64,000 bases of DNA from contig NC_133063.1 of assembly GCF_048771995.1 (NCBI RefSeq), positions 26,244,810 through 26,308,809 on the forward strand. Direction: 5' to 3'. Positions within the stretch are counted from its first letter, which is position 1; each line of letters starts with the position of its first letter. Positions 59,128 to 64,000 of the stretch are shown piece by piece. Below the pieces are notes generated by a model, which saw only the letters and a program-made list of their open reading frames with translations, had not been told where the DNA came from and did not search any database. Made by a program: the position numbers and the translations under genes. The stretch is from Taeniopygia guttata. Taxonomy: Eukaryota > Chordata > Aves > Passeriformes > Estrildidae.

Positions 59128-60128
59128 CACAGATAATAAAGGAGCTGAGTAGGAAAGGTGCCCTCCTTGATTTGTTGCTCATTTACAGAGGGTTTTGTGA
59201 CTGAATTGGTGGTTGGTGGCCATCTTGGCCAGAGTGGCCACTACGTGATTGAGTTAAAATCTCTTGACAGGAGGGAAAGAGCCTCAACCATGGACATGAG
59301 GAGAGCAGACTTCAGGAACTAGTAATGATGTGTCCAGGAAAACATTTTAGAAGGTGCTGGAGTTCAGTGCTGGTCAGTTTTTGAGCACCACCTCCTAAAT
59401 GCTCAGGAAATACCAGAATACTGGAAGTCAAGCAAGTGAGGCAGAAGGCTGGGTTGACTGAGCAGGGGTTTTTTGGAGCTAAAGCAATAAAAATAACATA
59501 TATGGCCAGTGGAAGCAAGGTCAGGTGGAATGGGAAAAAAGTAGAGATGCTGCTGTGAGGAAGAAAATTCATGTGGCCAAAACTTGGCTAGAGTTGACAC
59601 TGGCCAGAGCTGTGGGGGACAACGCAAACAATTTAGTTAAATCATTAGTGGTAAAAGACAGCCCTGAAGTAACATTGCCCATTACAGGCTAAAGGTGGTC
59701 ACCTCCCAGAGAGGGACAGAGACAAGGCAGAGATGCTTTCCTTGCCTCTGTCTCCAGCACTGCTGATGGGCTAAGGGGGTCCGAGTGCCCTGAGCTGGAG
59801 GACCATGGCTGTGAGAGTGACAAACTCCCAGCCTCAGGTCCCGTTGCTCCAGCTGGACTCCTGCAAATCTATGGGGCTTGATGGGATTCGTCTGAGGATA
59901 CTCAAAGAGCTGCTGATGTCCTCATGAGCCTCTCTCAATGATTTTTGAACATTCCTGGGAATCCATAGCAGGCAGAGTTGGCTGGAAGCTGGTGAACATT
60001 GTCCCAGGTTTCAAGAAGGGCAAGAAGGATGACCCTGGAAACTGCAGGCCTGTTATCCTCCCTTCAACACCAGTGAAAATATGGGGAAGTTCATTTTGGG
60101 AGTTACTTAAAACCACTAGAAGAACCTA
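59128..60128 (+). mobile_element. CR1 LINE, upstream ORF2 segment, inverted relative to the neighbour
   Basis: Reads KGALLDLLL at the left, then DFR-type sequence, and ends FKKGKKDDPGNCRPV and KIWGSSFWELL at about 60100. This is the CR1 segment that normally lies immediately upstream of the RT part found at 59125-57848. It is broken by stops and frameshifts. Confidence 0.8.
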
Positions 60129-62221
60129 ATCAATGTACATGATGTAAATTAAGCCTGTAGCTCCATTAATACCCAACTTCTTGCTGAGCTCTAAGATTTT
60201 TGTCGGTATAATTCAGCTAGCAGTGGTCATTGTCAAACAATTTGCTACTTCAGTGATAACCAAGGAGAAGGGGTCCCACACTAAATTTTTTTGTTAAATG
60301 GTTGCTGCTGTGAATATTGAGAGCAATATATAATGGGAGCATTCCTTCTTTTGAATGTCAAGAAAGGTGGTAGGAAAATGTGAATAAACTGTTTGATTTT
60401 GCTTCAGAATATGTAATACATATCTCCAGCAGGGGCAGAAGAAGGGAATATATTAATTTGATCAAAACTACTGGCATACATACTTCAAAAGCAAATCTGA
60501 ATTTAAGGACTTGAAAAAACTTGCATCTTCAGATTACTTTTGATAGAATAAAGATAATTTGTTCTTTACTTTCTGCTCTCCAGCCTCCCCACAGACAGCC
60601 TGGCAAATTTGAAACATAATTTCAAGGCAGAAAAGGAGCAATATTGAAAATGGAGTGTAGAGACTGTCCATAAATGTAGAGAAGCAAAGGTCAGTGAATG
60701 ATGTTCTCAGTTGCAAAAGCTTAATAAAATGTAGAAATGTCCAGATGTGTAGATATATATATATGTCCAAATATATTTATATGTGTATTTATGTCAGATG
60801 TGTGTCAGGTTTCATTTGGAAGTCTGTTTCAGCCTTTATGTTTCAAATTAGGTTTTTAAAGATAAGTGAAAATAACAAAATGTGTTAACCCTGATACACC
60901 CTTTTTTTTTTTCCTCCTGGTACTCGGACACTGACTCAACTAAAAAGCTAGCTATTCTTTCAGCTTCTTCATTAGGAAATAAAAAGTCTACATCTTCCAT
61001 TCAAATTGAGACACTCTTTCAATGGATGCAAAATACAGTGGTCTAATATGTCAGTTAAAGATTTTTTTGTTTGTTGGTTATTATTCAAACTGCTAATGAC
61101 TTGGCTACAATACATATTGCCTGTAGCAGCTTGATCTGGATGAAATACTGTATCACTCTTCTCTTGTTTTCAAAACACAGGAGCAGAGCATGACTCCTAC
61201 CCACCAAAAGTAATAAAACCAAAAGGAATGTTTTAGCTTTTACCTGAAATTCTGAGTCTTGCTCTTATTTCACCGTCTTACACTTAGCACTTAGTCAAGT
61301 CCAGAGCAAAGGGCCTTTTTGCATGGAACTTGACTGTTCTGCTGAGGTGCTTCATGTCTTTGCCCAAACTGAATTTTTGCAAGCAACAGACTTGTAAATC
61401 GGTGTTCTCAATTCTTAGTTTCGGGATGTCTGCAGAAAAGAAAAACAGTAGGTTTGGTTTTTCTGCAGCAGTGAATGTAACTCACTGAAATTTCTGATAT
61501 CTGAAATGGGATCCTGAATTTATGTACGTAATACTGGAGCCTTTGAGCATTATTTGTAGGAGGAATGGCCAATATACACAGATGGCTGGATTCTCAGCTC
61601 CTAGCTGATACCAGCTCAGCTCAGTGCTACTCAAAGTGTTGTGATTCCTTTGATATCCACACAGCCCCCTGACAAGTTTATGGTCTCTGTAAGTAGAGGA
61701 GGTATCAGTCTAGACCTGTTGCAAAATAGAAGCATGGGCAGGATTGTCAGACACTCTTCCCATGGACTAGCTTTGTGTATGCAAAATGACACATGAAAAA
61801 AACCTAGACAAAGGTATGGAAAAGAGGATTCTTGGAACCAAGTATGTGTTTACCACTGAGAGCACCCTGACAAGTAGGTACATGTCACTTCACCATCTAC
61901 TCGAGAGCAGTGAAGGGAAGGAGACTTGTCATATAGCTGCTTCTGTTTCAGGAGCTTAAAAATGCCTACAGTGTTTTCTTTGAAAGATGAAGATTTTTTT
62001 ATTTTCAATACAATAAAAAAAAAAAAAAAAAAAAAGCTTGGCAAAAAGTTTGCTGTGAAGCAGGTAAATTAATGTATCATGTTCTCTTAAGCAGTTTATT
62101 TGTATTGATTTGCTGACATAGTGGGTCTAGGATCTTCATAAAAACTGCTGTTGAGAAATGGTTCCAATTATGCTACAAAAGGGAAAATATTTGTGTATTT
62201 AAATACAGTTTCAACATACAA
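60129..62221. other. Intergenic stretch
   Basis: No gene recognised. Contains a short TA-rich run near 60750 and an A-run at 62015. Confidence 0.45.
62015..62035 (+). repeat. Poly(A) run, 21 bp
   Basis: A-run preceded by TTTTCAATACAAT; no source element recognised. Confidence 0.85.
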
Positions 62222-62598
62222 GGAAAGGCTAGGATAATTGGGATTGTTCAGCCTGGAACAGAGGCTTTGGAGTGACCTAACTATGGCCTTGCAGTACCTG
62301 AGGGAAGCTCACAAGAAAGATAAAGAGGAACTATTTACAAGGACAAGGGGAAATTGCTTCAGACTGAAGGAGAGTAGGTTTAAATAAGATATGAGGAAAA
62401 AATTCTTTACTGTGAGGTTGGTGAGGCCCTGGCCCAGGCTGCTCAGAGAAGCTGTGGATGTCCCATCCCTGGAAGTGTTAAAGGCCAGGCTGGATGGGGC
62501 TTAGAGCAGCAACCTGGGATAGTGGAAGGTGTCCTCACCCACAGCAGATATCTTTAAGGTTCCTTCCAACCCAAACCATTCTGTGGCTCCACAATTTT
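62222..62598 (+). mobile_element. CR1 LINE 3'-end fragment
   Basis: Reads TTGTTCAGCCTGGAACAGAG, GGCCCAGGCTGCTCAGAGAA, CCATCCCTGGAAGTGTTAAA and TTCCTTCCAACCCAAACCAT, then ends TTCTGTGGCTCCACA. This is the CR1 3' portion, 5'-truncated. Confidence 0.85.
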
Positions 62599-64000
62599 TC
62601 CCAATGGAAATAAAGAACAAGACATTTTAGGTTGTGAAGGAAACATGCTGGTGACATGCAGCAACTTAAAAACTTTTGAATTTCCAAACAAAAATCAGTA
62701 TATGCTTGCTTATTAATTAGTTGTAGGAAAAGTTTAGTGTGCAATACAAGAAGTTGGGACCCTATGTAAGTACTAACTGGGAAGCTCTGTAACTGAAACT
62801 ACTTGGCACACTAAGGCTTCTGCTTGCACGGTAGGACATCCATCAGCACATACCAGCATGTATTACCAGCATGTATCAGCACATGCATCAGATATGCAGT
62901 CTTCTCATCTCCGGAAAAAAAAAGGGAATTCAAAGCATGATGGTTGGGTGTACACCTTCTTCTGTCTTTGTAGCTGCAAGTTTTTAGTCATCTGTCCGTT
63001 GTTTTTTTCCCCTCAAAAAAAAAAAAAAAAATCAATAGATACTTCTCACATCTTCAAACCTTGCCAATTGTGCAGAGTTACCACATCAGGATAATTCTAG
63101 GTGTAACAATCATAATGAAAATGACTAGGAGTGGGGGCTGGATTTCCTGGAGTTCTTGCAGAGCTGTGTGATGTGGACGATGAGGTGGGGTGTGCTAACA
63201 GTAATCTCAAAGGGAAGCAGAGCTGCTTTTTCTCCTTTGTCCCTCTTGCACACTGTCCATAGCAAGGTATTTTGGGTCTGTGTTCTCCATATGATGTGGA
63301 GAGCAAATGACAGAGTCATCAGTGATTGATACCTGTTCTTTTGCACAGGAGTCATCTGTTTCCTTTCTCTGTGCAAGTGTCCAGGATGGCTTGTTCACCA
63401 TTCCCCATGGCTTTGTGTGAACCATGGATTGGATTAAAGGATTTGTCAATAGCTTCAATGTTTAGGGGGAAAAAATGATTCTTGCATTTTGATCCTTGAA
63501 ATTAAAATTCCAGGAAAACATCTGTGTAGTAAGCATCTGTATAGTAATATTTATTAAACTAATGACTTCTGTTAGAGGGAGTATTTGTGCTTGACAGGAG
63601 ACACTTTCCACATACTAGAGTTTGTCCTCTCTTTTCTAAGATTCCTCTTTCTGCCTGACTTTATACACCATTTCAGTGCCTCTTTGTGTACTAGTTGTCT
63701 GCCCTTGCTTTAGTTGCTCCATCTTTCTCTAACTTTTCTCTCTTTCTCTTTGGTTTTCTTATGTGCCTTTGCTGTCTTTGTTCTGTATGTCTCTCCAGTG
63801 AAATATCCAGCCCCTTTTCTCTTCCATGTTTCCTTAAATGAAGGGCACTTTGAATACTCATCACCATGTGTGTGATGCTGTCCACAGCTGGTCGTGAAGA
63901 ACTTGCCAAAAATTGTCACCAGGGCATACAAATTGAGCATTACATAGAGACTGTGAATTATACTCTGCACTGATGAATTTACAGGCTGATGAATCTTCCC
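62599..64000. other. Intergenic stretch
   Basis: No gene recognised. A small imperfect CAGCATGTATYA repeat lies at about 62845-62890 and an A-run near 63016. Reading frames on the - strand (63097-63970) show no family resemblance. Confidence 0.45.

Overview
The window is vertebrate nuclear DNA, almost certainly from a bird and probably a passerine. The evidence is spliced genes with large introns, several CR1 retrotransposon tails, long solo LTRs of avian type, small CpG islands in AT-rich DNA, and a SLC25A46 protein close to that of other vertebrates. From memory this block (MAN2A1-TMEM232-SLC25A46-WDR36) lies on chromosome Z in birds; the window itself does not prove the chromosome.

The one fully supported protein-coding gene is SLC25A46 on the + strand. 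It has eight coding exons between 42499 and 54018 and encodes 408 residues. It is a degenerate mitochondrial carrier of the outer mitochondrial membrane involved in mitochondrial fusion/fission and cristae organisation. Its CpG-island promoter (about 42090-42950) carries NRF-1-like, CCAAT and ETS motifs, the usual set for a nuclear gene of mitochondrial function. The 3' UTR runs to a first AATAAA at 55161. A complete solo LTR with a 6-bp target duplication begins 20 bp beyond that signal, in antisense orientation.

From 1 to 42 kb is AT-rich intergenic or intronic DNA. A 132-bp exon-like segment on the - strand (13963-14094) resembles TMEM232, the gene expected head-to-head with SLC25A46. A second, unassigned CpG island lies at 19430-20440, only 5 kb upstream of that exon in its reading direction. 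This stretch also holds a 450-bp purine microsatellite that switches from a 6-bp to a 5-bp unit (4487-4934), a 1.39-kb LTR with 15-bp perfect terminal inverted repeats (22157-23543), a 110-bp direct duplication (25129/28141), two related LTRs in tandem (32054-32685 and about 33558-34168), several CR1 3' ends, and an 8 x 38-bp minisatellite (41527-41830) just upstream of the SLC25A46 island.

From 56 to 64 kb is intergenic DNA with CR1 fragments. The most notable is a CR1 copy at 57848-60128 whose 5' half is inverted relative to its 3' half, with coding content that fits a twin-priming insertion. No tRNA, rRNA, CRISPR or bacterial-type feature was seen. Nothing here clearly amounts to a new biological system; the best leads are structural.
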